Part shown: positions 62,746 through 64,000 of the stretch, in pieces
How the letters are laid out: every line of letters begins with the position of its first letter
Position numbering within the stretch: the stretch's first letter is position 1
From: Sepioteuthis lessoniana
Lineage: Eukaryota; Mollusca; Cephalopoda; Myopsida; Loliginidae
Length of the DNA stretch: 64,000 bases
NCBI GenBank assembly: GCA_963585895.1
Contig: OY757939.1
Coordinates: 38,245,518-38,309,517 of the forward strand
Direction of reading: 5' to 3'
Made by a program: the position numbers and the translations under genes
Notes under the pieces: model-generated
Told to the model about the DNA's origin: nothing
Seen by the model: only the letters and a program-made list of their open reading frames with translations
The model's database searches: none

Positions 62746-62754
62746 AGCAATAAA

Positions 62755-63225
62755 CAGCATCTGATGGTGTGGAGATTTGGAGAATGCAGAGTACCTATTC
62801 ATTGCAATTACTCCCAGGTCCACTCTTACCCATAATGGTAGTACCTATTAGGGTCCCATCTGTGGGTCAAATGGAACTGTTCATCATTTACAAAGGATTA
62901 TAATAATTATCAATTATTTGAAACCATTCAGCTGTGTGCAAATTACTTATATTATGTAGAAATACTTAGTAAATAGAAGTATTATCATACTTTAAACTAT
63001 TTAACTATATGCAAACAAATACGAAATGTTAAATAGAATCATTGGTGCTAGATAGCAATGCTTTAAAGCATTCATCTGCGTGCAAATAAATGCGGTTTAT
63101 CAACTCGTTTAAAAATAAACTTACCAACTACCCCTTTACTTACAAATCATGTATATGTTTAAAAAGAATTGGGCATTTAATAACCTACAAGGGTTGATAT
63201 GCCCTAAAACACTAACCAATTAACC
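62755..63225 (+). mobile_element. Family A, partial head, long subrepeats, tail
   Basis: AACAGCATCTGATGGTGTGG, GTACCTATTAGGGTCCC repeated from the previous copy, subrepeats GAAACCATTCAGCTGTGTGC, tail GGGCATTTAATAACC, TACAAGGGTTGATATGCC, AACCAATTAACC. Confidence 0.75.
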
Positions 63226-63294
63226 AATGCATTCTTTCACAAGTTTGTCTTCATCCGCGCAGAGAAATGTAAAAATGATTCCTTCGTTACGGCC

Positions 63295-63570
63295 GTTTTT
63301 GGATCCCGGCTCCGGCTACGCCAACTTCGGGTGAACAAAAGTTCAATGAGAAGCATAACACTCGAACTTCGGGTCTAGTAAAGTCCTGACCAGCCAGGTC
63401 ACCTGGCATACGTGCCAGGAGACTTGGCAAAGGCTATGAGAGTTCACTTTGTGATTTTATGACCAACTTAGTCCAGCAGCACACAAGTCTCGGCTCGTCT
63501 GCCTTCTTTAAGACCCACAATAAAATGACCTTGTGTTAAGCCCTGTCGGGTGAGAGCCAAGACAAATACT
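63295..63570 (+). mobile_element. Family G
   Basis: GGATCCCGGCTCCGGCTACG, CCAACTTCGGGTGAAC, TCAATGAGAAGC, tail AATGACCTTGTGTTAAGCCC, TGTCGGGTGAGAGCC, ACAAATAC. Confidence 0.7.
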
Positions 63571-63657
63571 GTTAGATTCATTGTAACATCAAACAATTTC
63601 AGCGTGCCCTAAACATTGTTGTTACAACCAATGGAAATCTTTGATATAATATACATC

Positions 63658-64000
63658 AGCTGGTCATCGGGGTTTTGAATACACTGACTTTATGCCCTAC
63701 TGAGAAGTTACTCCCTTAAAAAGGCTGTTTGAGTTTGACATCTAATTGATTCTGGTAGCGAGGGTCCAATTCCGAAGATCTAGGGGGTCTAGAGTACCTC
63801 ATCATTACCATTGCTCGAAGAGGTAGTACCTATTAGGGGCCCATTTTTGGGTGAAGAAGAACTGTTTCAAAATTGTTCGTAATCGATTGGATCGAGGGTA
63901 AAAAAAAAACCCTAAAGAAATAACAACACGAAAAAATATAAATATGAATGGACAATAAACGCGATTCCCTAACCTCAAGGCATAAAGCAACCCTAAAGTA
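63658..64000 (+). mobile_element. Family A, diverged, runs off the window
   Basis: AGCTGGTCATCGGGGTTTTGAATACACTGAC (head), GATTCTGGTAGCGAGGGTCC, TAGAGTACC, GGTAGTACCTATTAGGGGCCC, then ATAAAGCAACCC at the edge, similar to 50855-50875. Confidence 0.6.

Overview
The window looks like repeat-dominated, AT-rich intergenic DNA from an animal nuclear genome. I found no convincing host protein-coding gene, tRNA or rRNA. The evidence is tRNA-headed SINEs with target-site duplications (TSDs), non-LTR retrotransposon remnants, mariner fragments, long microsatellites of (TA), (TG), (GAAA), (GATA), (TTC) and (ATT), and several regular satellite arrays. The mix of SINEs and CA/TA microsatellite blocks would suit a lophotrochozoan such as a cephalopod mollusc. 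That is a low-confidence guess, because no diagnostic gene is present.

Family names A to J are mine. SINE-B, C, D and J carry tRNA-like heads with visible A and B boxes. Family A is about 574 bp long and has no clear pol III boxes. A and B share one 3' tail, which contains a small hairpin. D and G share a different tail. F is a GC-rich repeat, H looks like an LTR, I is a foldback repeat with a hammerhead-core-like motif, and E is a MITE-like inverted repeat. LINE remnants come from two lineages. One is RTE/jockey-like, encodes an APE-type endonuclease and RT, and ends in (ATG)n. The other ends in a restriction-like endonuclease with an RPD-x14-D signature. Mariner fragments occur near 2.1-4.0, 23.4-24.0 and 34.6-35.0 kb.

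Layout: 0.4-6.3 kb holds B, D and A copies, a mariner split by A elements and the first 89-bp array. 6.3-8.0 kb holds GAAA-rich repeats and single J, D and C copies. 8.6-10.5 kb is an 87-bp higher-order minisatellite. 10.5-19.2 kb holds RLE-LINE fragments, C copies, A, an LTR-like element with a nested D, and an RTE-like LINE. 19.2-21.9 kb is mostly unique. 21.9-26.3 kb holds nested C and B, a mariner, a hairpin, a LINE end and A. 26.7-27.8 kb is a 62-bp satellite. 28-37 kb holds A, foldback family I, D, the nested LINE cluster, a mariner end and an LTR-like element. 38.7-39.3 kb is a polypurine tract. 40.7-42.4 kb holds a pyrimidine-rich repeat and A. 42.6-43.4 kb is the MITE-like family. 44.4-45.9 kb is the main 89-bp array. 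47.6-53.3 kb holds a 0.9-kb segmental duplication with F, D, B and more 89-bp arrays. 53.9-64 kb holds C, F, G, A, B and D copies plus 73-bp and 106-bp arrays.

No functional gene system is present. The biology visible here is insertion history. The clearest cases are a 5'-inverted LINE with an 11-bp TSD inside another LINE, SINE-D copies with TSDs inside B, C and the LTR-like element, and a SINE tail that has become an 89-bp satellite at four places.
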